Of a DNA stretch of 40,246 nt, positions 15,611-23,398 are shown piece by piece. Location: positions 1 to 40,246 of the forward strand of contig NZ_JACSIT010000063.1 in NCBI RefSeq assembly GCF_014349155.1. The letters run 5' to 3'. The position numbers and the translations under genes are program-made. Below the pieces are notes generated by a model that did not search any database, was not told the origin of the DNA, and worked only from the letters and a program-made list of their open reading frames with translations. Each line of letters starts with the position of its first letter. The stretch's first letter is position 1. Origin of the DNA: Neolewinella lacunae. GTDB taxonomy: Bacteria > Bacteroidota > Bacteroidia > Chitinophagales > Saprospiraceae.

Positions 15611-15700
15611 GCGAATGCGTGAATGAGTGAATACGCTACCGCGAGGGATAGGCGAGACAGCAGCGTAGGTAATGCGTGACCGCCGTAGCAGCAGCGTAGG
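15611..15700 (+). repeat. 3'-end repeat element, copy after M23
   Basis: GCGAATGCGTGAATGAGTGA begins three bases after the stop codon. Further on, AATGCGTGACCGCCGTAG (15671-15688) and GCAGCAGCGTA match the element after the DUF1080 gene with a single-base indel. It is in sense orientation to the preceding gene. Confidence 0.75.
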
Positions 15701-15701
15701 A

Positions 15702-15789
15702 CGGACGCTCAAAGGTCGATTTCCGGACCTCGAAGATGAGCGCAGCGGAAACCTTCATTCTGTCTGGAAAATGAACCTTTGAGCGTCCG
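15702..15789. repeat. 15-bp inverted repeat with imperfect extension
   Basis: Perfect arms at 15702-15716 and 15775-15789 (CGGACGCTCAAAGGT and its complement) continue inwards imperfectly to about 26 bp. Each arm, read outwards, contains CCTTTGAGCGTCCG, which resembles a -7 box plus initial transcript. The rest of the 383-base gap 15608-15990 holds only the element before it and the hmgA promoter. Confidence 0.75.
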
Positions 15790-15870
15790 GTGCTTACCGC
15801 CCAGCGCGAAAACCGGGTACGCCTACAGTGTACCTAATTAGACGGCCTATCTCCCAGGTCCTTTCCCCTT

Positions 15871-15886
15871 GCACCTGCGACCGCGC
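15871..15886 (+). repeat. Dispersed GCACCTGCG element, copy 3
   Basis: GCACCTGCGACCGCGC is followed by CC and preceded by GGTCCTTTCCCCTT. The flank resembles that of the copies at 22668 and 34793. It lies 45 bases upstream of the hmgA -7 box. Confidence 0.75.
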
Positions 15887-15905
15887 CCAAGTCGCCCAAA
15901 AAACA

Positions 15906-15937
15906 GTTGGCAAGACAACAATTGTAGTCGCTACTTT
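15906..15937 (+). promoter_or_regulatory. Promoter of the homogentisate genes
   Basis: TTG (15906-15908) and TACTTTG (15931-15937) lie 22 bases apart. TATCTTG at 15938 is an overlapping alternative -7 box. The leader to the ATG at 15991 would be about 50 bases. Confidence 0.5.
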
Positions 15938-15990
15938 GTATCTTGTGCAGCCGTTCGTGGCCCTACCAAACTCACGTGCCCCCCTCCGCT

Positions 15991-17151
15991 ATGCCCATTT
16001 ACCACCAACTCGGCCAGATTCCGCCCAAGCGGCACACCCAGTTCCGGAAGGCCGACGGGACGCTGTACTACGAGCAACTTTTTGGCACCATCGGCTTCGA
16101 TGGCATGTCTTCGCTGCTCTACCACCTGCACCGCCCGACCCAGGTGAAAGACATCGTGCGGAGTACCGACGTGCAGCCCAAAGTGGCCGAGGCCAAAACC
16201 ATCAAGAGCCGCAAACTCGTGGGCTTCAACGTGCCACCGGCCGACGATTTTCTGGACAGCCGCACTACCCTGCTGCTCAACAATACGGTCCAGATCGGCC
16301 TGGCCGCCCCCCGAAAATCGCTGACCAATTATTTCTACAAAAATGCCGATGCGGACGAACTGCTGTTCGTTCACCGCGGTACCGGAACGCTGCGCACCTT
16401 ACTGGGCAATATCCCCTTTGAATACGGCGATTACCTGCTCATTCCGCGGGGAATGATCTACCAGATTGCCTTCGATACGGAAGATAATCGCCTCCTCTAT
16501 GCGGAGTCCACCGACCCGATTTACACTCCCAAGCGCTACCGCAACCACTTCGGGCAACTGCTCGAACACAGCCCCTACTGCGAGCGCGACCTGAAGCTTC
16601 CGCGCGATCTGGAGACCCACGACGAACAAGGCGAATTCACGATAAAAATCAAAAAGCAGGGCGTACTCCACGAGCTGGTTTACGCCTCCCACCCTTTCGA
16701 TGTGGTGGGTTGGGATGGCTACAATTTCCCCTACGGATTTTCCATCCACAACTTTGAACCGATCACGGGCCGCGTCCACCAGCCGCCGCCGGTGCACCAG
16801 ACTTTCGAGACCAAGTCCTTCGTCGTCTGCTCCTTCGTGCCGCGGCTCTACGACTACCACCCGCTGTCCATTCCCGCGCCCTACAACCATTCGAACATCG
16901 ATTCCGACGAGGTGCTTTACTACGTGGATGGCGACTTCATGAGCCGCACGGGCATTGGCCCCGGTTACATTTCTTTGCACCCCGGTGGCATTCCCCACGG
17001 TCCGCACCCCGGCACCTACGAGGCCAGCATCGGGAAGACGAAAACCGAGGAATTGGCCGTCATGATCGATACCTTTGCGCCCTTGCAAGTCACGGAAGCC
17101 GCCCTGGCCATTGACACGGGCGATTACCACCAATCCTGGCTCGAAAAATAA
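15991..17151 (+). CDS. hmgA: Homogentisate 1,2-dioxygenase
   Basis: HmgA opens the ring of homogentisate to maleylacetoacetate in tyrosine and phenylalanine breakdown, using Fe(II). The 386-residue cupin protein is of the shorter bacterial type (animal enzymes have about 445). The iron-site region is visible as H300...E307 in NHSNIDSDE and H336 in IPHGPH. The central VHRGTGTLRTLLG and IPRGMIYQI stretches belong to the N-terminal cupin half. The ATG at 15991 matches the family start; the frame to 15943 adds 16 residues that overlap the promoter. fah follows after 14 bases, giving the last two enzymes on either side of the isomerase step; no maleylacetoacetate isomerase gene is present here. 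Confidence 0.93.
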   Translation: MPIYHQLGQIPPKRHTQFRKADGTLYYEQLFGTIGFDGMSSLLYHLHRPTQVKDIVRSTDVQPKVAEAKTIKSRKLVGFNVPPADDFLDSRTTLLLNNTVQIGLAAPRKSLTNYFYKNADADELLFVHRGTGTLRTLLGNIPFEYGDYLLIPRGMIYQIAFDTEDNRLLYAESTDPIYTPKRYRNHFGQLLEHSPYCERDLKLPRDLETHDEQGEFTIKIKKQGVLHELVYASHPFDVVGWDGYNFPYGFSIHNFEPITGRVHQPPPVHQTFETKSFVVCSFVPRLYDYHPLSIPAPYNHSNIDSDEVLYYVDGDFMSRTGIGPGYISLHPGGIPHGPHPGTYEASIGKTKTEELAVMIDTFAPLQVTEAALAIDTGDYHQSWLEK

Positions 17152-17165
17152 TCCAGCACCCTACT

Positions 17166-18380
17166 ATGACCACCCACAATTCCGCCGATTTTTCCATCCA
17201 CAATTTGCCCTGGGGCATTTTTTCCCTGCCCGGCGAATCTCCGCGCGTGGGGGTGGCCTACGGCGACCAGATCCTCGACATGGCCGCCGTGGCCGAGCTC
17301 GACCTCTTCGACTTTGATACCAGCGTGTTTTACGAAGACCACCTCAATCCCTTCATTGCGCTCGGGAAGCAGGTGACGAGCAGGGCGCGGACGCAGGTGC
17401 AAAGCTGGCTGCGCGACGAGCAAGGCCCGTTGAGCAACCACGACCACCTCTTCATTCCGCAGTCAGAAGCGACCATGCACCTGCCCGTCCGGGTGGGCGA
17501 CTATACCGACTTCTACTCCAGCATTGAACACGCCACGAACGTCGGCAAGCTGTTTCGCGACCCCGACAACGCCCTGCTGCCCAACTGGCGGCACCTACCC
17601 GTGGGTTACCACGGCCGGGCTTCTTCCATCATCGTCAGTGGCCAGAATTTCCACCGCCCCAAAGGCCAGGTGATGCCGCCCAACGCCACGAGCCCGGTCT
17701 TCAAAGCCAGCACGCGTTTGGATTTTGAACTGGAAATGGCCTTCATCATCGGCAAAGACTCTGCCCTGGGCGAGCCGATCTCCACCGGCGAAGCCCCGGA
17801 CTACATCTTCGGGATGGTTCTTTTCAATGACTGGTCGGCCCGCGACATCCAGAAGTGGGAGTACGTCCCCCTCGGCCCTTTTCTGGGCAAAAACTTTGCT
17901 TCTTCCGTCTCGCCGTGGGTCGTTCCACTGGAAGCACTGGAGCCTTTCCGCGTACCCGGTCCGCGCCAGGAACCCGTGGTGTTGGAATACCTCCGTTGCA
18001 ACGGCCCCCAGAACTACGACATCCAGCTGGAGGTGGGGTTACGTCCTGACGGCGGCGAAGAGAGCGTCATTTCCCGTTCCAACTTCAAGTACATGTACTG
18101 GAACATGCCCCAGCAGTTGGCCCACCACACGGTCAATGGCTGCGACGTCCGCGTGGGCGACATGCTGGCCTCGGGGACGATCTCTGGTCCGCACCCCGGC
18201 AGCTACGGCTCGCTGCTGGAAATCTCCGAAGGGGGTAAGAAACCCCTGACCCTGGCCGACGGCAGCACCCGGACTTTCCTGGAAGACCACGATACCCTGA
18301 CCCTGCGCGGCTACGCCGAAAAAGATGGCATTCGGGTCGGCTTTGGTGCGGTGACGGCTACGGTGCTCCCTGCCAAGTAA
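17166..18380 (+). CDS. fah: Fumarylacetoacetase
   Basis: FAH cleaves fumarylacetoacetate to fumarate and acetoacetate, the final step of tyrosine degradation. The 404-residue protein (family about 415-420) has an N-terminal SH3-like part and a C-terminal catalytic barrel. Landmarks are DYTDFYSSIEHATNVGKLFR near 114-134 (metal Asp and catalytic His), DFELEMAF for the two metal glutamates, and FNDWSARDIQKWEYVPLGPF for the Asp and Lys. It begins 14 bases after hmgA and is clearly in the same transcript. Codons 74-79 contain, on the opposite strand, a perfect copy of the dispersed GCACCTGCG element. Confidence 0.95.
   Translation: MTTHNSADFSIHNLPWGIFSLPGESPRVGVAYGDQILDMAAVAELDLFDFDTSVFYEDHLNPFIALGKQVTSRARTQVQSWLRDEQGPLSNHDHLFIPQSEATMHLPVRVGDYTDFYSSIEHATNVGKLFRDPDNALLPNWRHLPVGYHGRASSIIVSGQNFHRPKGQVMPPNATSPVFKASTRLDFELEMAFIIGKDSALGEPISTGEAPDYIFGMVLFNDWSARDIQKWEYVPLGPFLGKNFASSVSPWVVPLEALEPFRVPGPRQEPVVLEYLRCNGPQNYDIQLEVGLRPDGGEESVISRSNFKYMYWNMPQQLAHHTVNGCDVRVGDMLASGTISGPHPGSYGSLLEISEGGKKPLTLADGSTRTFLEDHDTLTLRGYAEKDGIRVGFGAVTATVLPAK
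17385..17400 (-). repeat. Dispersed GCACCTGCG element, copy inside fah
   Basis: The minus strand reads CTTTGCACCTGCGTCCGCGC followed by CC. This 22-base string is identical to the right arm of the copy near 22668. It encodes ARTQVQ of fah, in a region where the family normally has Arg/Gln-rich residues, so convergence is possible. Confidence 0.5.
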
Positions 18381-18445
18381 CTTTACGTGAGGTTGGGCCC
18401 TGGCAATAATCACAACTAACTGGTCTTCAACGGCCTTTAGATGGC

Positions 18446-18529
18446 AGTTCGGTAGTTCGGTAGTGGGGCCTTGTCTACTACCGAACTACAATACTACAGA
18501 ACTACCGAACTACAACACTACCGAACTAG
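18446..18529. repeat. CTACCGAACTA direct/inverted repeats
   Basis: AGTTCGGTAGTTCGGTAGT (18446-18464) is followed after 12 bases by several copies of ACTACCGAACTA or close variants. The region can fold into alternative hairpins. It fills most of the gap between fah and the flavin reductase-like gene. Confidence 0.75.
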
Positions 18530-18555
18530 CCCCTTAACTCAGACTTTCTCCTGCT

Positions 18556-19425
18556 ATGACCATCGACCCCGCCAGCCAATCCATCCCCGCGCTGTTCAAC
18601 ATCCTGACGACGGCCGTGGCGCCCCGGCCGATCTGCTTTGCCAGCACGGTCGATGCAGCAGGGCGGGTGAACCTCAGTCCCTTCAGCTTTTTCAATGTCT
18701 TCGGGGCCAACCCGATCACCTTTGCCTTTTCGGCATCGCGGCGGGTGCGGGACGGCTCAACGAAACACACGCTGGAAAATATCCTGGAGGTGCCGGAGGT
18801 GGTCATCAACATCATCGATTTCCCCTTGGTGGAGCAACTTTCGCTGGCCAGCACGGAATACGCCAAGGGGGTGAATGAGTTTGTCAAGGCCGGCTTTACG
18901 GAGGTGGGTAGCGACCTGGTTCGTCCGCCGCGTGTAGGAGAAGCGCCTATTGCTTTTGAGTGCCACGTTGACCAGATCCTGGACCTGGGGACGGGCCCGG
19001 GCAGCGGCAACCTGGTCATTGCCCGGGCGGTACGCATCCACCTGGCGGATGGGGTCTTGACCGACGGCAAACTTGACGCGGCCAAACTCGACCTGGTTGC
19101 GCGTATGGGCGGTAACGAATACCTGCGCGCTTCCGCGGAAGCGAAATTCACCATCCCCAAGCCCATTCATAGCCTGGGCATCGGCATTGACCAGCTGCCG
19201 GAGGCAGTGCGCAACAGTGCGGTACTAACGGGCAACAACCTCGGCCGGCTCGGCAACCTGGAGCGCCTGCCCACCGCGGAAGAAATTGCCGCTACGGCCG
19301 AGCGCCCCGAAGTACAAGCTGCCGCTCAGGAAGGAGAATTGGCGCTGCACCTACTGGCCCAAAAGGCTCTGTTGGCAGGAGCAACGGAAGAGGCTTTGCG
19401 GGTTTTGCTGGTTGGTGGTCGGTAG
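18556..19425 (+). CDS. Flavin reductase-like FMN-binding protein
   Basis: This is a 289-residue protein of the flavin reductase-like (DIM6/NTAB) family, which binds FMN in a split-barrel fold. The N-terminal half has APRPICFASTVD, NLSPFSFFNVFGANP and FAFSASRR, the usual flavin-site stretches, and the tail is Ala/Glu-rich and helical. It follows hmgA and fah by 175 bases on the same strand. Such proteins often accompany this pathway in Bacteroidota, which suggests a role in aromatic degradation, but the reaction is unknown. The intervening repeats make it unclear whether it shares the transcript. Confidence 0.8.
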   Translation: MTIDPASQSIPALFNILTTAVAPRPICFASTVDAAGRVNLSPFSFFNVFGANPITFAFSASRRVRDGSTKHTLENILEVPEVVINIIDFPLVEQLSLASTEYAKGVNEFVKAGFTEVGSDLVRPPRVGEAPIAFECHVDQILDLGTGPGSGNLVIARAVRIHLADGVLTDGKLDAAKLDLVARMGGNEYLRASAEAKFTIPKPIHSLGIGIDQLPEAVRNSAVLTGNNLGRLGNLERLPTAEEIAATAERPEVQAAAQEGELALHLLAQKALLAGATEEALRVLLVGGR

Positions 19426-19444
19426 ACTGGCTGCTTGGGAGGAC

Positions 19445-19475
19445 TTTTGTCTGAATCAGGATTTTCTGGATTTTA
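19445..19475 (+). repeat. TTTTGTCTGAATCAGGATT repeat, copy 1
   Basis: TTTTGTCTGAATCAGGATT followed by TTCTGGATTT resembles a short intergenic repeat I recall from many Bacteroidota genomes. A second, diverged copy is at 32001-32044. Confidence 0.6.
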
Positions 19476-19640
19476 AGCTATTGAAGATGGGGGAGCGGGA
19501 AGCCCTCCTCCAATCCTGCTATGTTCCGACAGGATCGTAGGTCCGGACCCAGCAAAACTCCATGAAAAAAACAATACCCGCCCCCGTGAATTCTCGGTTA
19601 GATTTTTGCTGGCCTAGGCACAACACACCCAAAAACGCCT

Positions 19641-19647
19641 TACTTTG
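19641..19647 (+). promoter_or_regulatory. -7 box for the HExxH gene
   Basis: TACTTTG followed by CCC lies 60 bases before the ATG at 19708. It is one base shorter than the full TAnnTTTG consensus. Confidence 0.4.
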
Positions 19648-19707
19648 CCCGCGCTTTCACCTACTCAGCGAGTACATTGAAAACTTAAAACAATCTCACA
19701 CGACACA

Positions 19708-21015
19708 ATGATGAAAAAATACGTCTTCTATTTTCTGGCTTTTGTTTGCATAACCACTATTAAAGCACAAACCGTCTTTCACACCAAAGACATCGAAAAC
19801 TTCTACCTAGCGTTTGACAGCATTCAAGCCACTACAAACAAAGAAAAGCAAATTGACTTTGTACAAAAAATATATTTGGACAACGGGAGTTTGGGCGTAG
19901 AATACGCAATAAACCACTCCATTGACGGAGGCAAAAGAGCTACTGCAAAGCATTGGGTAGACTTAATGAACAACAGCCAAGAACACCTGATTAAAATAAG
20001 GCCCTATTTCACTAACCTCAGCTCCCAGATGAAAATATTAGAGCCGAAGTTCAAATACTTTAAAGAGCAGTACCCGGGGTTCAAGGATGGAGACGTTTAC
20101 TTCGTGATGGGTTTAGGCATGTTTGGAGGCCGACCAGAACGAGAAGGCCCGAATCTATTCATTGGCTGCGAACTGCTGGCCAATGAGAAGCCAGACTGGG
20201 CCGTAAGTATTGTCCTGCACGAATACGTTCATACCCTACAAAATCAATCTGATAACGCTCTTTTAGCACATTGCTTATACGAGGGAGCGTGTGATTTTGT
20301 TTCGGAAGTGATCAACCAAAAGAGCCTGGTCGAAACCTACCCGGGAGGCTACGTTGGCTTTGGGCACAGCAATGAAACAGCCGTTTGGAAACAGTTTAAA
20401 AAATTCATTGCTTCAAACGAAAAAGGCGTTTATTTTGATTGGCTATATGGCGTGAAAGGCAGAAATTTAAATGGGGAACAGGTAAAGGACTTGGGCTACT
20501 TCGTGGGATACAAAATATGCAAAGCGTATTACGACAAAGCGACCGACAAAAAGCAAGCCATTAAGGACATCATCGAAATGGATGTTAGCTCAGATGAAAA
20601 AGCAAGAGCCTTCTTGATTGCTTCAGGCTACGCAGCCAAAGGGGATTCGAAATTCATAAAGAACTTCAAATTCGAGAAAATAACGGAAGTCAAGAAAGGA
20701 TTGAAACTTATCCAATACGGCTACAAATTGGACAAGGAAAACATCATCTTCACCTTTGCATTGCCAAAAAACATGAGGGAGGAGGAAATTGAATACGTTA
20801 CGATTGCAGGCAGCTTCAATGGCTGGAATCCGGACAATTCAAATTACAAAATGACTAGGACCGGGACGGGCATCTACCAATTTACTCTCCGTAAAAAAGA
20901 CCTGAAAGAAGTCTACCACGAATTTAAATTTGTGGTAAATGGAGAATTCTGGCAAGCCGTTCCAGAATCCGCCAAAAATACCCAGAATGGTAATTTAACG
21001 CTGGAGATAAAGTAG
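19708..21015 (+). CDS. Secreted HExxH protein with glycogen-binding-like C-terminus
   Basis: This is a 435-residue protein with a signal peptide (about 1-21, ending IKAQ). The middle part contains H171EYVH175 and a downstream glutamate near E192 in YEGACDFVSE, as in gluzincin-type zinc peptidases (DUF2268-like); it should bind zinc. The last 65 residues read VTIAGSFNGWNPDN...FKFVVNGEFW, the signature of CBM48/AMPK-type glycogen-binding domains. Protease activity is inferred from the motif and the substrate is unknown. The gene is distinctly A/T-rich, with AAA, AAT and ATA codons, unlike both neighbours, which suggests recent acquisition. A second ATG directly after the first is an equivalent start. 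Confidence 0.8.
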   Translation: MMKKYVFYFLAFVCITTIKAQTVFHTKDIENFYLAFDSIQATTNKEKQIDFVQKIYLDNGSLGVEYAINHSIDGGKRATAKHWVDLMNNSQEHLIKIRPYFTNLSSQMKILEPKFKYFKEQYPGFKDGDVYFVMGLGMFGGRPEREGPNLFIGCELLANEKPDWAVSIVLHEYVHTLQNQSDNALLAHCLYEGACDFVSEVINQKSLVETYPGGYVGFGHSNETAVWKQFKKFIASNEKGVYFDWLYGVKGRNLNGEQVKDLGYFVGYKICKAYYDKATDKKQAIKDIIEMDVSSDEKARAFLIASGYAAKGDSKFIKNFKFEKITEVKKGLKLIQYGYKLDKENIIFTFALPKNMREEEIEYVTIAGSFNGWNPDNSNYKMTRTGTGIYQFTLRKKDLKEVYHEFKFVVNGEFWQAVPESAKNTQNGNLTLEIK

Positions 21016-21069
21016 GCAAGACCTGGTAAGCCTCACTATGAGAATAGGCGGCAAGCATCTGCCGAAGCT

Positions 21070-21124
21070 ACCTCTGCGGCGAACGCGGGCCTGGCTTTAT
21101 TTGGCCCGCGTTCGCCGCAGAGGT
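21070..21124. repeat. Perfect 22-bp inverted repeat
   Basis: The arms at 21070-21091 and 21103-21124 are exactly complementary over 22 bases around an 11-base T-rich loop. No T-tract follows on either strand, so it is not a standard terminator. It lies between the convergent HExxH and epimerase genes. Confidence 0.9.
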
Positions 21125-21208
21125 GAACATCGTGATTAGCGTAGACAAAAAGAGTTCCAGCGATTAAAAAAATACCGCCGTACGGCAGGCCCGCATCCAA
21201 TTAAGTAA

Positions 21209-21248
21209 ACTCCATGCAACTCCATGCATTACTCCATGTAACTCCATG
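21209..21248. repeat. Four copies of ACTCCATG
   Basis: ACTCCATG occurs at 21209, 21219, 21231 and 21241 with 2-4-base spacers. It lies just beyond the stop of the epimerase gene. Confidence 0.8.
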
Positions 21249-21264
21249 GGCTAAAACCATCCTT

Positions 21265-22449
21265 TTACCGTACGCTAAAACGGTACACCGTGTGCGTGCT
21301 GTAATTTTCTCCGGGCTGCAGAATGGTGCTCGGGAAGTTCGGCTGGTTGGGCGAATCAGGGTAGTGCTGGGTTTCAAGACAGAAGCCCGCGCGTTGCTGG
21401 TACTGCCGGCCGTTTTTGCCGGTGAGCGTTCCATCAAGGAAATTGCCGGAGTAAAACTGGATGCCGGGTTCTTCGGTGAAGACCTCCAGGACGCGGCCAG
21501 ACAGGGGTGAGTAGACCGTAGCCACCAGCTCCAGCGCCGTACCGCTGCGGTCGAGGACAAAATTGTGGTCGTAGCCGCCGCCGAAGGTGATTTGCTCGTG
21601 GTCCTGGCCGATGTCGCGGCCGATGGCTTTGGCAGTGGTAAAATCGAAGGGCGTGTTGGCAACGGGGCTGATCGTTCCGGTGGGAATCAGGGTGACATCA
21701 ACGGGGGTGAAGTTGCTGGCTTTCATTTCCAGTTCGTGGCCGAGGATATCGGGGCTGCCGTCGAGGTTGAAGTAGCTGTGGTTGGTCAGGTTGACGGGCG
21801 TAGCGGCGGTGGTGGTAGCGGCGTAGCGGATGCTGAGGCCGTTATCGTCGGTCAGCGTATAGGTTACGCGGGCGGTCAGGGTGCCGGGGTAGCCTTGTTC
21901 GCCGTCGGGACTGACGTACTCCAGCACTAGGCTGGCACCGGTCGAGTCCTGGCCACTTGAGACAACAGTCCACAGCCGCTTATCGAAGCCGCGGTCGCCC
22001 CCGTGGAGGTGGTTGGGGCCATTGTTGGTGGGCAGTTCGTAGGTAGTGCCATTAAGGCTGAATTTTCCGGCGGCGATGCGGTTGCCGTAGCGGCCAACGA
22101 CGGCCCCGAAGTAGGGATGCTCGCCCAGGTACGACGGCAGGGAGTCGAAACCAAGGACAACGTCGGCAAAGGTTCCGGCACTATCCGGCACACTGATGCG
22201 CGTTACGATGGCGCCGTAGTTGGTGATTTGGACCTCCATCCCCCCGCCGTTGCGCAGCGTGTGGAGGCTGGCGGGCCCGTCGGGCGTCGTGCCAAAGGGT
22301 GCTTCGGTAACGGTGAAGACGGGAGCCTCTGGAGCGGGGTCAGCGGTAGTATTTTCTTCGGTACCGCTTCCGCAGGATAGAAAAATACAAACTAAGAAAA
22401 TTCCGGCTGAGTAAATAAAACGAATAACTGAGGGAGAAAAAGCGACCAT
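21265..22449 (-). CDS. galM: Aldose 1-epimerase, lipoprotein form
   Basis: This is a 394-residue mutarotase that interconverts alpha and beta anomers of aldoses. The N-terminus is a lipoprotein signal ending IFLSC (Cys26), followed by a Glu/Pro/Ala-rich linker. The enzyme therefore acts outside the cytoplasm, as is common in Bacteroidota. The family motifs are GRYGNRIA, NGPNHLHGG, the catalytic-His stretch LTNHSYFNL and the catalytic-Glu stretch GFCLETQHYPDSPNQ. Length and ends match the family. It diverges from the DUF1080 gene; both are sugar-related lipoproteins, and the altronate dehydratase follows. Confidence 0.92.
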   Translation of the reverse strand: MVAFSPSVIRFIYSAGIFLVCIFLSCGSGTEENTTADPAPEAPVFTVTEAPFGTTPDGPASLHTLRNGGGMEVQITNYGAIVTRISVPDSAGTFADVVLGFDSLPSYLGEHPYFGAVVGRYGNRIAAGKFSLNGTTYELPTNNGPNHLHGGDRGFDKRLWTVVSSGQDSTGASLVLEYVSPDGEQGYPGTLTARVTYTLTDDNGLSIRYAATTTAATPVNLTNHSYFNLDGSPDILGHELEMKASNFTPVDVTLIPTGTISPVANTPFDFTTAKAIGRDIGQDHEQITFGGGYDHNFVLDRSGTALELVATVYSPLSGRVLEVFTEEPGIQFYSGNFLDGTLTGKNGRQYQQRAGFCLETQHYPDSPNQPNFPSTILQPGENYSTHTVYRFSVR

Positions 22450-22489
22450 GTTTAGAGCGGGTAAGTTGTGGCGTGTTGTGAAATGGGCA

Positions 22490-22497
22490 GGAAGATA
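22490..22497 (-). promoter_or_regulatory. -7 promoter box for galM
   Basis: The minus strand reads TATCTTCC, two bases off TAnnTTTG, about 40 bases before the ATG at 22449. Confidence 0.35.
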
Positions 22498-22638
22498 GGC
22501 ACTCGCGGCTGGATCCGGGCCTCTGGTCCAGGTATAACTTTTTTAGCCCATGGAGCCGCACGGAGTTTTGCGTAGAGTTGCTTGGCGTTTGGCAACGCGG
22601 AGACGTCTGCCCCTCCCCCGCTCTTTGTCCGTTACCCG

Positions 22639-22683
22639 GCACCTGCGACCGCGCAAACACGACCTGGGCGCGGACGCAGGTGC
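22639..22683. repeat. Inverted pair of GCACCTGCG elements
   Basis: GCACCTGCGACCGCGC (22639-22654, plus) faces GCACCTGCGTCCGCGC (22668-22683, minus) across 13 bases, giving a 16-bp stem with one mismatch. The minus arm is preceded by CGCTCTTTCCGGTCC and the plus arm by CGCTCTTTGTCCGTTACC. The flanks are thus repeated as well. It occupies the 317-base gap between galM and the DUF1080 gene. Confidence 0.85.
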
Positions 22684-22709
22684 AAAGAAATGGACCGGAA
22701 AGAGCGAGG

Positions 22710-22742
22710 TTGAGGACATTTTACGCCGGCGGTGTACCTTGC
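22710..22742 (+). promoter_or_regulatory. Promoter of DUF1080 gene
   Basis: TTG at 22710-22712 and TACCTTGC at 22735-22742 are separated by 22 bases. The leader to the ATG at 22767 is about 20 bases. Confidence 0.55.
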
Positions 22743-22766
22743 GCAAAAAGCAAAACCATCGATCTT

Positions 22767-23369
22767 ATGCAACGACTGTTCTACTACGCCCTATGCTGTA
22801 CCATCTGCCTGCAATTTACCGCCTGCGGTGCCCAGAAGCAAAGCCTTTTCAACGGCCAGAACCTGAATGGCTGGATCAATTACGGCACGGAAAAATGGTA
22901 CGTGCAAGACGGTGAGCTCATCTGCGAGAGCGGACCCGATGCAGACTACGGCTACCTGGCCACCGAGCAATTTTACGACGACTTTGAGCTGACGCTGGAC
23001 TTCCGGCAGGAGGCCAACGGCAACAGCGGGGTCTTTTTCCGTTCCACGATTGAGGGTACCAAAATCACTGGCTGGCAAGTAGAAGTGGCCCCTCCCGGCA
23101 ACGATACGGGCGGCATTTACGAGTCATACGGCCGCGGCTGGCTCATCAAACCCGACCCGGAAAAAGACGCTGCGCTGAAGATGGGCGACTGGAACACCAT
23201 GAAAATCCGCGTCGAAGGCCCGAAGGTGACCACCTGGCTCAACGGCACGGAAATGATTGAACTGACGGACGAAAAAATTGGGGCTGCCAAGGGCCGCATC
23301 GCGCTGCAAATCCACGATGGCGGAGGGATTAAGGTCCGGTGGCGGAATATTTTGCTGAAGAGCTTGTAG
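22767..23369 (+). CDS. DUF1080 (3-keto-disaccharide hydrolase) lipoprotein
   Basis: This is a 200-residue lipoprotein (signal ending FTAC, Cys20) with a single DUF1080 domain, a concanavalin-like jelly roll recently linked to 3-keto-glycoside hydrolysis. The usual family stretches are present: SLFNGQNLNGW at the start, DFELTLDFR, NSGVFFRS, GWQVEV, YGRGWL and a closing IKVRWRNILLK. The start at 22767 opens the signal peptide; the longer frame to 22578 runs through the promoter and the inverted element. The exact substrate cannot be seen. It sits between an epimerase and an altronate dehydratase. Confidence 0.88.
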   Translation: MQRLFYYALCCTICLQFTACGAQKQSLFNGQNLNGWINYGTEKWYVQDGELICESGPDADYGYLATEQFYDDFELTLDFRQEANGNSGVFFRSTIEGTKITGWQVEVAPPGNDTGGIYESYGRGWLIKPDPEKDAALKMGDWNTMKIRVEGPKVTTWLNGTEMIELTDEKIGAAKGRIALQIHDGGGIKVRWRNILLKSL

Positions 23370-23398
23370 GGGGAAGTGGGTTGAGGGGCGTTTCTCCA

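Noticed and set aside
16399-17133. 244-residue antisense frame in hmgA
   Set aside because: A shadow of a well-supported gene with typical reverse-frame composition.
19562-19711. 49-codon frame whose stop overlaps the start of the HExxH gene
   Set aside because: It has no recognisable features and a -7 box for the next gene lies inside it; the ATGA overlap is probably chance.
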